Under the pieces are notes generated by a model that had not been told where the DNA came from, made no database searches, and worked only from the letters and a program-made list of their open reading frames with translations. Below, piece by piece: positions 22,884-34,365 of a stretch of DNA of 64,000 nt. Numbering within the stretch: position 1 is the stretch's first letter; each line of letters starts with the position of its first letter. The DNA lies in the NCBI GenBank assembly GCA_020205615.1, contig JAINUW010000633.1, forward strand, positions 496,001-560,000, given 5' to 3'. This DNA is from Panax quinquefolius (lineage: Eukaryota > Streptophyta > Magnoliopsida > Apiales > Araliaceae). Both the position numbers and the translations under genes were made by a program.

Positions 22884-23447
22884 TGTGAAACCAAGATTCA
22901 TTAGAGTCCGAGGACTTGATTATGCGGAGGGAAGGTGTTAGGCACCCCCCAACATCTGTGTTACCACGGCGACCACCACTTTTCAAGAAATTGTTATATG
23001 AATGTGTGTGTGTGGGGGGGGGGGTGGTCAATGTGCAATTATTTGGAAGCAAGTATATGCCTCGTTCACACCTATATACAAAGGGTTTGAATTTATGTAA
23101 AAATTTAGTTTTAAGCAAGATATATCAATGACATTTTGTAAAAGAGGTTTTTCAAACCCTTATGCTCAATAGTAATTGAGGCCTTTGATACTTCCATTTT
23201 TATTAATTGTTAGGATTCGCTTTTATTTTTCGAGATGCAAATCATCTTCAAGAAAATAATGTACAAAGCAGTGCCGAATTCCTTATAGGCATGAGAGCCA
23301 TCCAAGGAAATTCAAACACCGTGAGTAATTTACAAGCTAGTTACAGCTAAAAATGTCCATCACGAGAACCGAATCTAGATTCAGTAGACTAAATCTGTGA
23401 TCACATGATTCCTAGGCTCACATGATGCTAGAATTTATATGAAAGCT

Positions 23448-23449
<2 letters not shown>

Positions 23450-23482
<33 letters not shown>

Positions 23483-23543
23483 TATGATCAACCAGCACGA
23501 AGCACCTCCATGGGGGATCAAAAATATAAATATATAAAAGCAG

Positions 23544-23581
<38 letters not shown>

Positions 23582-23639
23582 TGATCAACCACCGCGAAGC
23601 ATCTCCATGGGGGATCAGAAATGTAAATATATAAAAGTA

Positions 23640-23694
<55 letters not shown>

Positions 23695-23953
23695 CAACCA
23701 CCACGAAGCACCTCCATGCGGGATCAGAAATGTAAATAAAGCAGTAAAAGACGATCAACCGCCACGAAGTAAACTCCAGGCCTGGATATAAGTATATATA
23801 TCTATATAAAAGCATTAAATGCTCTAGATATAAAATCCAGGCTCATCGAACAGAGTTCGACAACAGTTCATATATATGTATATATATACAAAAGTAGTAA
23901 ATGCTTCGGACGTAAGTCCAGGCTCAATCGAGGCATAACTCGATAATGTTAGT

Positions 23954-24006
<53 letters not shown>
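23450..24006. repeat. (TA)n arrays with interspersed 90-110-bp tandem units
   Basis: TA tracts lie at 23450-23478, 23546-23577, 23640-23691 and 23956-24006. Between the first three, a unit GATCAACC...CACGAAGCACCTCCATG...GGGATCAGAAAT is repeated (from about 23487, 23585, 23692 and a partial at 23752). A second unit containing AGTCCAGGCTC...TCG occurs twice (about 23812-23880 and 23886-23960). Expansion of TA inside a larger tandem unit is the simplest reading. Confidence 0.85.
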
Positions 24007-24007
<1 letters not shown>

Positions 24008-24312
24008 CAAAATAAAAATCCACAGACCAAATTCTGGGTATACACACACAATTCGACTCTCAACATGAAGAATGATGTGTGTAAGATGTGGAGAAAAGAC
24101 TTTAAAAGGTGTAAGAAGGCTTACAGTGGACAGCCAAAGAGGACTTCTATACCTTTAAATGGATGAACACTTAGCTCCCGCTAGTTTAAATATGACAGAA
24201 TATAAGTTCACAAGTGTTTAAAATGAGAAAGCACTCAATTTATAGTGTGTACAGAGCAAATTAGGCAGGGCTTCCTCACCGTTTCTCTTGTAAATATGGC
24301 CACCCCAAGCCC

Positions 24313-24322
24313 TCTATTTATA
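24313..24322 (-). promoter_or_regulatory. TATA box of TAT LTR
   Basis: The minus strand reads TATAAATAGA within CCTCTATAAATAGAGGG. This gives about 0.83 kb of U3 to the right. Confidence 0.6.
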
Positions 24323-24837
24323 GAGGAAGGAGCCGCAAGTGTACCTGCGGTAGCAACAGGTGTACTTGCGGCTACCCGGGGTGTCCCAGGCAAGGCAGGT
24401 CCCGCCGTCTCAAAGTACGTGCACTCGGACAACACGTTCGCTCGAAGCTTCATAACTTTCAATCCGGGAGTCCGATGGAAGCGTGCCATACCATTCTGGA
24501 AAGCTCTTTCCAAGTGCTATGCAATGATATATGATTTTCCCTTTTTTGATTCCAGGAAGATGGGTCCATGACCGAAATGGCATTTTTGGGTTTTCATTAG
24601 GCAGTCCGTTGAGCTGTTTTGCGTAGTTTACGCTCGAAAGTTAAGATATGGTTCTCATGGGACTTCTTTTGAAGAAGTTTGAGTTGAAATGATTTGATTT
24701 GAGTTGATTTGAGATTGAGGTGGCAAAATAACCATTTTGCCCCTCCCGAGTTATTTCTGAATTTGGCGCAGTTGTAGCGGTCTTTTCCCAAGGTTATCTC
24801 TGAGATTGTCATGTTGTTGACTCTGAATGTCCTCAGG

Positions 24838-25070
24838 GTTATTTCTGAAGTTGGCTTGACCTTCTGGGGTTATCTCCAAGCTTTGAACTTGATCCCCGAG
24901 GGTTATCTCCAAGGTTGAAACTGATTTTCCCGGGGTTTATCTTCGGGGTTAGAAATTGATTTCCTAGAGTTATCTTCGGGGTTGGAAATTGATTTCCTAG
25001 ATTTATCTCTGGGGTTAGAAACAAGATCTTCTGGGGCTATCTCTAGGGTTAGAATTCATGTTGTGGTCCT
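24838..25070 (-). repeat. 33-36-bp minisatellite in TAT U3
   Basis: About six degenerate units built on GGGGTTATCTC and GAAATTGATTTCC (plus view). On the minus strand the units stay in frame over 24839-25024 and read as a repeated peptide around TPKITLGNQFL. It lies upstream of the TATA box. Confidence 0.75.
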
Positions 25071-25155
25071 CCAGGGTTAGCTCTGGAGAGTAAAAAAGAT
25101 GTTTTTGTCCTCCTGCATAGTTAATAGCAGGGAAATGAAATTTTGAGTGTCTACA

Positions 25156-25172
25156 GATGCCCCTCTTTATTA
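25156..25172 (-). promoter_or_regulatory. TAT polypurine tract
   Basis: The minus strand reads AATAAAGAGGGGCATC just before TGTAGACAC. This fixes the 3' LTR border. Confidence 0.72.
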
Positions 25173-25333
25173 TGTTCATGCAATGAAATAGAATGGACAT
25201 GATAAAGATTACTAGACACTTGAAATATAATAAGGTATTTTTAATGATGGAAATCGCAATGTAATGAATGTTATGATGAATGTTAAAATGTTTTCGCAAA
25301 TTGCACATCGCATTTCGCACTTCGCACATCACT
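25173..25333 (-). other. TAT internal noncoding sequence left of CHR-3
   Basis: AT-rich sequence ending in short CACATCGCATTTCGCA-like repeats, which continue on the other side of CHR-3 (35393-35480). This shows that the element was one piece before insertion. Confidence 0.65.
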
Positions 25334-25338
25334 TTTCA
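25334..25338. repeat. CHR-3 target-site duplication, left
   Basis: TTTCA, identical to 35388-35392. Confidence 0.93.
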
Positions 25339-25959
25339 TGTAAGACCCCAGCTTTTATAAATAAAGATGAATTTTTCTATAAATATTATTTTTGAATATT
25401 ATGGAATAAATTTGATATAATGTTATAGTTGTGGGTAATATTTATAAATTTTGCAAAGTATGCAAGTTGTTATAAAATATTCGTTTGGTCGTGGAATATT
25501 CTTTTGTTAGGGAATATTCGCATAAACGGCTCAATCATTGGTGGACCCCATAATGTAATTATTCATTTGATTGAGAAAACGACAAAAATATTTTATAAAA
25601 ATAACTACGGAGGTGTTACCGTTAAAACTGTTGAACTACCGGTGGTAAAAGTACAAGAATACTGCTGTGGTTGCATAGTAGACACTCAGATTGATTATTG
25701 ATGCTTACGTGAGAAGTCACTCACCTATGCTCAATTATTGCTACAAGAATTCACGCATCATATCTCATATATTATTGATTCAATTATTGTCACAAAGATC
25801 ATCTCAGATAATATGTTATAGTATTAAATCAATAATTGAGACGACAAGTTATAAATGATTAATAATTGTTGAAAGATTAAATATGTGTTGATGAAAAAAA
25901 TGATTTGTGGTAAGTTTGATTATTTTATAGGGGGCTCATATGTCATCATCTAAGAGTCT

Positions 25960-26115
25960 CTTCGTCAATAGTAATTACCTTCGTCAATAGTAATTACCCT
26001 TGTGAATAGTATTTACCTTCGTCAATAGTAATTACCTTCGTCAATAGTAATTACCCTTGTGAATAGTATTTACCTTCGTCAATAGTATTTACCTTCGTTA
26101 ATAGTAATTACCTTT
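25960..26115 (+). repeat. CHR-3 U3 tandem repeat, 24-25-bp unit
   Basis: About six units of ACCTTCGTCAATAGTAATT and variants (TTGTGAATAGTATTT), directly upstream of the promoter. An enhancer-like position; found again in the 3' LTR (about 33390-33545). Confidence 0.85.
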
Positions 26116-26119
26116 ACCA

Positions 26120-26215
26120 GACGTCGAACCACTTGTCGCTTCACATTACAAAGCGCCGAACCACTTGTCGTTTCACATTACAAAGCATCAAACCACAATC
26201 AAGCCAAGCCACTTG
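26120..26215 (+). repeat. CHR-3 U3 tandem repeat, about 34-bp unit
   Basis: About three units built on CGAACCACTTGTCG and TTTCACATTACA, between the first repeat and the TATA box; repeated at about 33548-33650. Confidence 0.8.
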
Positions 26216-26253
26216 CGCTTTTCACACTAAGAAGTGCTAAGCTAGAAATCTTC

Positions 26254-26263
26254 TATAAATAGA
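26254..26263 (+). promoter_or_regulatory. TATA box of CHR-3 5' LTR
   Basis: TATAAATAGA, followed by AGGCCTAGGGCTTCATT and a purine-rich GAGAGAGAAAG stretch near the expected transcript start. Confidence 0.75.
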
Positions 26264-26419
26264 GGCCTAGGGCTTCATTATTTTCACTTAATTCATTCAA
26301 GCTATAGAGAGAGAAAGTATAGAGAGAATAAGAGAGAAAGAAGAAGAGTATTTTGTTACTACATCGCCGCAAAGATTCAATCTCCTACCAAATGTAAGGG
26401 TGTTACTCTTTCTTATTCA

Positions 26420-26945
26420 TGAAGAGAACTGTTGTTATTCCATTGCTTATTATTCGTTGGAATAACATGTATACATGGTTTACCCTATACTTGGTGACAT
26501 TCTTCTATTATTCTCATTGGAACATCACATCGTGTGTTTTACACCGGATTCGGTTAAAATCTTTATTATTATTTTGTTGGAACATCCCGTCTGTGTGTTT
26601 TACAGGACTCGATTCGGTTCCGCTTTTTATTATTATTACGTTGGAACATCCGTGCGTGTGTTTTACTAATCGGACCTGGTTCCGCTCTTTATTATTCTGT
26701 TGGAACATCCCGCTCATGTGTTTTACACAGGATTCGGTTAAAATCTTTTTATTATTCTCGTTGGAATATCCTATCTCGTGTGTTTTACACCGGATCCGGT
26801 TCCATCTTTATTATTCTCGTTGAACATCCTATCGGTGTGAATTTCACCCGACCGGTTCCATTATTTATTATTCGTTGGAATAACTCGTCTGCGGCGGATC
26901 TATCGCATGCATGGTGATTTCTTTTGTTATTCCATTCTTTATTAT
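26420..26945 (+). repeat. Leader hairpin tandem array in CHR-3 5' LTR
   Basis: About seven units. Outer units have GTTATTCCA...TGGAATAAC arms; several central units have GGTTCC...GGAACATCC arms. Some units (GGTTAAAATC type) have lost the 5' arm. Confidence 0.8.
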
Positions 26946-27954
26946 ACCCGGTTAAGTTAAAACTTTGACTTCTATACTCCATGAAATTAGTGGAATATCC
27001 TTGATATTTGTGTTTCATCCAAAGATCTTTTCATGGAAATATTCTTTCGATCATTCTTGAATTTTACTAATTTGGACGTTAATAATTCCCTCGGATAAAA
27101 TAATTCTTGAACTTGTTTTATTCAATTCTTATATCATTGTCATCATCCTCATGTTTATATTTTTTTTAAAGTCATCTGTGGGCTCAGAGTGTATAGATGG
27201 ACTTGGTATGATTATGACCAGAGACTATTTGTGTAATCATGACCGTAATGTTACAAATGATGTGGTAAAATCCTCAATGGTCAGTAGTGCATTGATGGAT
27301 GTTGTTGGCATGATCATGATTATTAATGAATACACAAATATTCTCGCACGTAGTGCATGAATAATTGTGGTCGTGATACTAAAGAATATCCTCGTCTAGA
27401 AAGTGCAGGGGTGATTCGATGATGTGGAATATTTATTAAAGTCGAGTCTCACTATAACAAATGATGAAAACCTTTAAAACCAAAAGATAGTAGACTTTAT
27501 TTTCTACTTGACTCTTTTAATGGATCAGATATTCGCCGCAGCTTAAACCGGTTGTCTATTGTATTTTATCGGTTTAACATTATTGAAGACTATTGATAAT
27601 TTATTCTCGCATTATCTTAGTCATAATATTTCTATCGGGCTAGTTGAGCTCACCCTTTCTTTCACCGTTTCTTCGTGAAATGATAATATAGCCGGGACTA
27701 GTCTGGGAAACGAGTGATGGTCCTCAAGATAGCATTAGTAGTCCTCACTATTCGTAAAATAGTGTGATAATAACTGTAATGAGGACTTTTTGTTTGAGTT
27801 TGTATAATATCTAGTAGATTTATATTTGTATTTAAACTCACGCTTTATGTCGATTGCATACCTACGCTTATGTTAATAAGTTGTATTTAAATTGCACTAT
27901 GTAAGTGTCGCACCCAAGATGGGTGATGTATACCTAATTTTGGGGCGCCACGCT

Positions 27955-27966
27955 TGGTATCGTAGC
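27955..27966 (+). promoter_or_regulatory. CHR-3 primer binding site (initiator tRNA-Met type)
   Basis: TGGTATCGTAGC, two bases after the LTR end. Two adjacent changes against TGGTATCAAAGC of CHR-2. Confidence 0.8.
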
Positions 27967-28135
27967 TTAGGATATGATCCCTCGCTAAGATGTGAGAATA
28001 GTACTAGGAGGGGAGAGCGGGAATACCTTCGCTAGTATGACCTACCTAAGTTTACGTGCTATTTTATTGGTTGGTCAAGATAGGGATAATTTGTTACACG
28101 TCAATTAACCTTTTGTTTTGTGGTAGATCTCGAAA

Positions 28136-29320
28136 ATGACATCCGAGAATGTTGAGAATAGCAATGGAGCGCAGCGATCGTTGATTCACCACATATCAAT
28201 AATCGTGGATAATATGCATCGAAGGCGCGATAATCCTCATGCAAAACAACAACACCGACCAAATGACGAATGATCAAATGTTCAGAGGCTTTATGTAATT
28301 TATGCAACAAAGAAAGTAGAGCGACTCTCGCCCAAAACGTAGGTGGAAACACGGAAAACTCTCAAGGTCACCGCTAAACAATTTAAGGAGCCGGGACCAC
28401 CGGAGTTTAAGGAGAGCAAAACCACTTCTTCGCTAAGCATGGATAAAGCAGATTACCAAGATATTTGATGTCTTGGGATGCTCCGAGGAGCAAAAGGTTC
28501 CTTTCACGCTTTTTATGTTGCTTGAGAGAAAGCGGACATCGTGGGAATCAGAAACGACTCAACCAAATTGCATCAAGATATCTTGGGAGAAGTTCCAGAG
28601 TCGTTTCAATGACAAATACTTTCCCGAAAGTATTCGCCACATGAAGGAGGTGGAGTTTATCAAGTTGGAACAAAACAATACGACCGTGTCGCAATACGAG
28701 GCAAAATTTATGAGTTATCACGGGCCACGCCCCACTTGGTGGATAATGAAGAGAGAATGGCGCTAATGTTTTTAAGAGGTTTGAAGTCGAGATACGCCAA
28801 CATCTTATTTCTCATAAACCGTGTTTGTATTCAGATGTTGTAAATAGGGCTCATTAGTGGAGCGCGATAATGAGTCAACACAACTAAAAAGAGAGTACGC
28901 AAAATTATAATACAAACGAGAATAGTCATCGAGGCGGTGACAACAAGCGTGGAGGGAATCAATAAAGCCGATATGGTAACCACTTTGGTGGTAATCGTAC
29001 AAAACAATAAGAATGGACATTTCAAGAAAAGGAGATTCAACAATGATGGAAAGACGTCAAGACCAAAGACCCATTGTTAAGGAAGGAGAAAGACCACCTA
29101 TCATATGCTTCAAATGCGAGGAGAGGGACACATCGCCCAAATCAAGCGCCATGCCAGTCCAAAGCATGTTATAATTGTGGAAGAGAAGGTCACTTAGCTC
29201 GATTTTGTCGCCATCAAGACAAATTCAAGCTAGGATGGAGGCACCAAAGGCCATCCCAGATAATTCAAAACCCAGAGTGCAAAGGAGAGCATTTGTTGTG
29301 ACCTCCCAAAGAGCAAGGAA
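28136..29320 (+). pseudogene. CHR-3 gag with zinc knuckles
   Basis: It starts at ATG 28136 (MTSENVENSNGA), aligned with the CHR-2 and CHR-5 starts. The N-terminal part is rapidly lost to frameshifts. The capsid is clear at 28473-28766 (GCSEEQKVPFTLFML; SWEKFQSRFNDKYFPESIRHMKEVEF). The nucleocapsid follows: an upstream knuckle region near 29104 and an intact CX2CX4HX4C knuckle CYNCGREGHLARFC (about 29167-29208). The indel density is far higher than in CHR-5 gag although the LTRs look similarly preserved. This makes either ageing or consensus-sequence error possible. Confidence 0.87.
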
Positions 29321-29640
29321 CTGAATGAGGTCATCACGGGTAAGCTTATCATAAACTCTAATGAAGTCTATACTTTATTTGATACCGGTTCTACCCATTC
29401 TTTTATTTCTCCTACTTATGCGCCATCGATTAAATTTGACTCAGGAGAAATTAGACTTTGACTTATCTGTGGAAACTCCGTTGGGAGAAACCTTCATTAC
29501 ATCCACCTGCTTATAAGTCTTGTTTGGTTCAAATCGGTACTTCTCACATTACCCGTCGATCTTATTTCATTAAAAATACTTGCATTTGACGTGATTCTAG
29601 GATTGATTGGTTAACTACTTATCATGCAAAAATTGATTGT
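29321..29640 (+). pseudogene. CHR-3 aspartic protease
   Basis: The active-site segment LFDTGSTHSFIS is readable (DTGS codons 29381-29392), followed by LNLTQEKLDFDLSVETPLGETFI. The ILGID-type end motif is disturbed near 29600. At least three frame breaks cut the 105-codon domain. The same DTGS triad occurs in CHR-2 and CHR-5. It would mature the polyprotein in an active copy. Confidence 0.83.
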
Positions 29641-30780
29641 TTTCGTAAGGTTGTTAGCTTTCATATTCCTAATCAACCTATTATGCTTAATTCAAACGAC
29701 CAAACCATTAAAATCAATCACGGTCATCTCAAGCCATAAAGCTATTCGCTTATTGAAAAACGGATGTCAAGCTTTCTTAGCTCATGTCACGATTTAAATA
29801 AAAATACGCCGCTTTTAAACGATATTCCTATTGTTAATAAATTTCCGACGTATTCTCAAGAACTTCCCGCCTACCCCAGAGCGTGAAATTGAATTTTGTA
29901 TCGACTTGAACCCCAGATAAAACCTATTTCCAAAGCCCCATATCGAATGGCTCCTATTGAACTTCGTGAGTTAAAGACCCAACCGCAGGAATTGTTAGAC
30001 ATTGGCTTTATTCGTCCCTAGTACTTCTCCTCGGGGTGCTCCTGCTCTATTCGTGAAGAAGAAAGATGGGAGTATGCGACTTTGTATTGATTATCTGGAG
30101 TCAATCATGTCACCATCAAAATAGGTATCCATTGCCACGTATATTGATGACCTGTTTGACCGGTTGCAAGGAGCCAAATTCTTTTCAAAGATTGATCTTC
30201 GCTCGGATATCACCAATTGAAGATTAGAATCACGACATTCCAAAGACGGCTTTAACTCCCAGACGGCATTATGAATTCCTAGTCATGTCCTTTCGATCGC
30301 TAATGCCCCGCCGCCTTCATGGATATGATGAACCGAGTATTCAAGGAATATTTAGATCACTTTTTGGTCGCCTTTATTGATGACATCCTTATTTATTCCA
30401 AAAGCCGTGAAGATCATGAGCAACACTTGAGGTCGACACTCCAAAAGCTTCGTGAATATAAGCTTTATGCCAAGTTGAAGAAATGCGAGTTCGCTTGAAG
30501 AAGTAGCATTCCTTGGGCACGTGGTATCCAAATCATGGAATATCCGCTGACCCAAAGAAAGATTGAAGCTATTCAAAGTCGGGAACAACCTAAATCGATG
30601 ATCAAGTAACGTAGCTTTCTCGGCTTAATCGGTTATTATTGGAGATTCGTGGAAGGATTTTCTCTAATCGCTATTCCATCGACTCAAATTGACTTTGAAA
30701 GATACAAAGTTCATTGGAGCAAAGAATGTGAGAAGAGTTTTCAAGAACTCAAGAGGAGACTTATTTCAAAGACTGCTCGA
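29641..30780 (+). pseudogene. CHR-3 reverse transcriptase
   Basis: This copy keeps the RT N-terminal portion missing from CHR-2 (APYRMAP near 29935, REREIEF upstream of it). [21 protein letters not shown] is at 30141-30205, VMSF near 30285, and the catalytic [10 protein letters not shown] (Asp-Asp codons 30379-30384) leads into HEQHL...LKKCEF (30415-30495). The connection segment FVEGFSLIAIPST and [15 protein letters not shown] runs to about 30770. Many one- to three-base indels move the frame every 50-150 bases. All catalytic blocks survive at DNA level. It is not translatable as written. Confidence 0.86.
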
Positions 30781-31150
30781 CAATACCATTTGGCTCGGAG
30801 GGATTTGTCATCTACAGTGATGCTTCGAGCAAAGGGTTGGGATGTGTTCTTATGCAACATGGAAAAGTTATAGCCTATGCCTCACGATTAACTCAAAGAA
30901 TATGAGAGGAATTATCCTACTCATGATCTAGAGTTAGCGGTTATTGTCTTTGCACTTAAAATTTGGAGGCATTACTTGTATGGGGAGAAAGTGGAGATCT
31001 TTACGGATCATAAAGGCCTCAAATATTTCTTCACTCAAAAGGAACTCAACACGCGATCAACGACGTTGGCTTGAACTGTTGAAAGATTATGATCATACCA
31101 TCCAATACCATCCCGAAAAGCTTAACGTGGTAGCCGACGATTGAGTAGAA
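30781..31150 (+). pseudogene. CHR-3 RNase H domain
   Basis: Segments readable across two frames include the [14 protein letters not shown] start (about 30855), [22 protein letters not shown] (30920-30980), [19 protein letters not shown] (30990-31050) and [25 protein letters not shown] (31065-31142). The acidic residues of strands and helix are present except that the first is hard to place because of a frame break. Order and spacing equal those in CHR-2. Confidence 0.82.
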
Positions 31151-32440
31151 AATCATATGCAAGTACGAGTGCGATATTGTCAACGCAAAGGCCCATTTTG
31201 TGTGACTTGTAAAGGATGGAGATAGAATTAAAGACTCCAGGGACGCATGTGATGATAGCGAGTATACGAGTAGAACCGACTTTAATTGATAAAGTTAAAG
31301 TCGCCAAGCTATGCACCGGAGAGTCGATGCGTATGAGGAAGAAAGTGCAAGAAGGTGCTGCGCCTAAGCAAGAATCGATGAAGAAGGAATACTTTGAGTC
31401 AACTCCGCACTTTGTGTTCCTAACGACTCGATTTAAAGTATAATATCATGATGGAGGCACACAACACACCATTTGCAATCCATCTCGGGAGTACCAAAAT
31501 GTATCATGATATTCGCCATACATTTTGGTGGAGCAATATGAAGAGAGAGATAAGCATTGCTTATCTCAAGGTGTCTAACTTGTCAACGAAGTTAAAGCGG
31601 AGCATCAAGTACCAAAAGGTCCATTGCAACCACTTGAAATTCCGAATGGAAGTGGGAGCACATTACCATGGATTTTCATTCACGGCCTTCCTAAGGTTTC
31701 TCAAGGCATTGATGCGATTTGGGTCATTGTTGATAGTCGACCAAGTCCGCTCATTTCTTACCGACACGAGAAACTTATACACTTGAACGCCTTTGCTCAG
31801 TATGTACATAAACGAGATTGTAAGATCGCATGGTATGCCCAGATCCATAGTTTCGATCGAGACCCAAGATTCACTTCACGATTTTGGGTTAGTTTGCAAA
31901 AAGCTATGGGCATGCTTCACGATTTAGCTTCTAAGATATCATCCTCGACGGACGACGACAAATGGAGAGGACTATTCAAACTCTTCAAGATCTATTAAGA
32001 CTCGTGTCCTTGATTTCAAGGGGAGTTGGGACAAGTTCTTACCATGGTGGAGTTTTCCCACAACAACAAAGCTTATCAAGCAAGTATTGGCATGGCTCCA
32101 TTCAAGCGTTGTATGGAAGAAAGTGTCGTTCTCCAAAGATGCCTGGGATGAGGTGGGTGAAGCAACGTTGTTGGGACTAGAGTTGGTACGTATGACTCAT
32201 TTTAAAAGATTCAAACGATCCGACAACGATAAAAACCTCACAAAATCGATAAAAGAGTTATGCCGATCTTCATCGAAAGGACGTGGAATTCGATATAGAG
32301 ATCATGTGTTGTTAAGAGTTGCTCCATGGAAAGGAGTTACAAGATTTGGAAAAAGAGAAAAACTTAACCCTCGATTCATCTGGTCCATTTTTAATCCTCG
32401 ATCGAGTAGGAATCGTGGCCTATAGACTCGCTTTTATCGC
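31151..32440 (+). pseudogene. CHR-3 integrase
   Basis: The N-terminal zinc region includes EAHNTPFAIHLGSTKMYHDIRHTFWW (31451-31530). The core has DAIWVIVDS (first Asp region, about 31710), FDRDPRFTSRFWVSLQKAMG (31853-31910) and MERTIQTLQDLLR (about 31962-32000), so the third catalytic Glu is kept, unlike CHR-2. A GMAPFQALYGRKC-type block follows at about 32090, and the C-terminal HVLLRVAPWKGVTRFGK at 32304-32355. Frames change repeatedly. CHR-3 therefore keeps all integrase signatures but not a readable ORF. Confidence 0.85.
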
Positions 32441-32735
32441 CAAATATGTCTCGTGTTCATAACGTTTTTCACATATCTATGTTACGTAAATATGTGAAAG
32501 ACCCAACCATATTATCGAAGTTAGAACCGGAAGAAATAGCGGAAGATTTGACGTATGAAGAGGTTCCTGCTCAAATTTTGATAAGAAGGAACATATTCTA
32601 CGCCCAAGGTTATACCTCAAGTCAAAGTTTTGTGGAGGAACCACGATGTTGAGGAAATGACTTGGGAGTTAGAATCAAATGAAATCAAGGTATCCTTACC
32701 TCTTCGACATACAGTGTGTATCGCACCCTAATTTC
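32441..32735 (+). pseudogene. CHR-3 pol C-terminus with chromodomain
   Basis: The open segment from 32446 starts SRVHNVFHISMLRKYV and runs through EEIAEDLTYEEVPAQIL. After a frameshift near 32600 the chromodomain core VKVLWRNHDVEEMTWELE is read at about 32618-32675, then SRYPYLFD. It ends before the PPT as in CHR-2. Chromodomains of this type bind modified histone tails in characterised chromoviruses. Confidence 0.85.
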
Positions 32736-32752
32736 GAGGGCTTAAATTTCAT

Positions 32753-32764
32753 AAGAAGGGAGGT
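32753..32764 (+). promoter_or_regulatory. CHR-3 polypurine tract
   Basis: AAGAAGGGAGGT directly before TGTAAGACCC. Confidence 0.88.
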
Positions 32765-33674
32765 TGTAAGACCCAACTTTTATAAATAAAGATGAATTTT
32801 TCTATAAATATTATTTTGAATATTATGGAATAAATTTGATATAATGTTATAGTTGTGGGTAATATTTATAAATTTTGTAAAGTATGCAAGTTGTTATAAA
32901 ATATTCGTTTGGTCGGGGAATATTCTTTTGTTAGGGAATATTCGCATAATGGCTCAATCATTGGTGGACCCCTAATGTAATTATTGCCGGATCGAGAAAA
33001 CGACAAAAATATTTTATAAAAATAACTACGGAGGTGTTACCGTTAAAACTGCTGAACTACCCGGGTGGTAAAAGTACAAAGAATACGCTGTGGTCGCGAT
33101 AAGTAGACACTACAGATTGATTATCGATGCTTACGTGAGAAGTCACTCACTATGCTCAATTATTGCTACAAAGAATCACGTGATCATATCTCATATATTA
33201 TTGATTCAATTATTGTCACAAAGATCATCCGTATAATATGTTATAGTATTAAATCAATAATTGAGATTTATGTTATAAATGATTAATAATTGTTGAAAGA
33301 TTAAATATGTGTTGATGAAAAAAAATGATTTGTGGTAAGTTTGATTATTTTATGGGGGCTCATATGTCATCATCTAAGAGTCTCTTCATTCAATAGTAAT
33401 TAATTACCTTCTTCTAATAGTAATTACCCTTGTGAATAGTATTTACCTTCGTCAATAGTAATTACCTTCATCAATAGTAATTACCCTTGTGAATAGTATT
33501 TACCTTCACAATAGTATTTACCTTCGTTAATAGTAATTACCTTTAACAGACGTCGAACCACTTGTCGTTTCACATTACAGGCGTCGAACCACTTGTCGTT
33601 TCACATTACAGGCGTCAAACCAGTCGTCAAGCCACTTGCCTTTTCACACGGCAGGTGCTAAGCTAGAAATCTTC

Positions 33675-33684
33675 TATAAATAGA
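33675..33684 (+). promoter_or_regulatory. TATA box of CHR-3 3' LTR
   Basis: TATAAATAGA in the same context as 26254-26263. Confidence 0.72.
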
Positions 33685-33844
33685 GGCCTAGGGCTTCATT
33701 ATTTTCACGAATTCATTCAAGCTATAGAGAGAGAAAGTATAGAGAGAATAAGAGAGAAAGAAGAAGAGTATTTTGTTACTACACCGTCATAAAGATTCAA
33801 TCTCCTACCAAATGTAAGGGGTGTTACTCTTTCTTATTCATGAA

Positions 33845-34365
33845 GAGAACTGTTGTTATTCCATCGCTTATTATTCTCATTGGAATAACATGTATACGCT
33901 TGGTTTACCCTATACTTGGTGACATTCTTCTATTATTTCATTGGAACATCCGCTCGTGTGTTTTACACCGGACCTAGTTAAAATCTTTATTATTATTTTG
34001 TTGGAACATCCTCGCATCAGTGTGTTTTACACGGACCGTAAAATCTTTTATTATTATTCGTTGGAACATCCTGCTCGTGTGTGTTTTACAGGACTGGTTA
34101 AAATCTTTATTATTCTTCTGGAACATCCCATCACAGTGTGTTTTACACCGACTCGGGTTCCGCTTTTATTATTTCATTGGAATATCCTATCTCGTGTTTT
34201 ACACCGGATCCGGTTCCATCTTTATTATTCTCATTGGAACATCCCGCTTGTGTGAATTTCACACCGACTCGTTCCATTATTTATTATTCTCGCTGAATAA
34301 CCTCGTCTGCATGCGGCTCTATCGCATTTATGGTGATTTCTTTTGTTATTCCATTCTTTATTATA
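33845..34365 (+). repeat. Leader hairpin tandem array in CHR-3 3' LTR
   Basis: Seven or so units colinear with 26420-26945. Individual units differ from their 5' LTR counterparts mainly by small changes at CTG/CG sites. Confidence 0.78.

Larger units (their letters stand above)
22884..25155 (-). repeat. TAT 3' LTR
   Basis: The right (5', minus) end is placed at 25155 by TGTAGACACTCAAAA following the PPT. The left end is approximate. Contents from right to left: a 33-36-bp minisatellite (24838-25070), a TATA box (24313-24322), four (TA)n arrays with interspersed tandem units (23450-24006), an unremarkable 340-bp stretch (23100-23440), an 11-base G run (23014-23024) and GGTGTTAGGCACC near 22935. 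No coding region is supported. Confidence 0.65.
25339..27952 (+). repeat. CHR-3 5' LTR
   Basis: 2614 bp, from TGTAAGACCCC to a final GCCACG where CA is expected. Order: U3 with two tandem repeats (25960-26115 and 26120-26215), TATA (26254-26263), hairpin array (about 26420-26945), then conserved R/U5-type sequence to the end. The downstream half matches other CHR LTRs, while the U3 between about 25900 and 26220 does not. Confidence 0.93.

Noticed and set aside
23615..24066. Tyr/Ile-rich frames over the (TA)n arrays
   Set aside because: They are translations of the TA repeat (YIYIYI) with no independent support.
24245..24571. Open frame of 108 codons on plus in the TAT LTR
   Set aside because: It overlaps the TATA box and start region of the LTR on the opposite strand, has no recognisable domain and no conserved counterpart.
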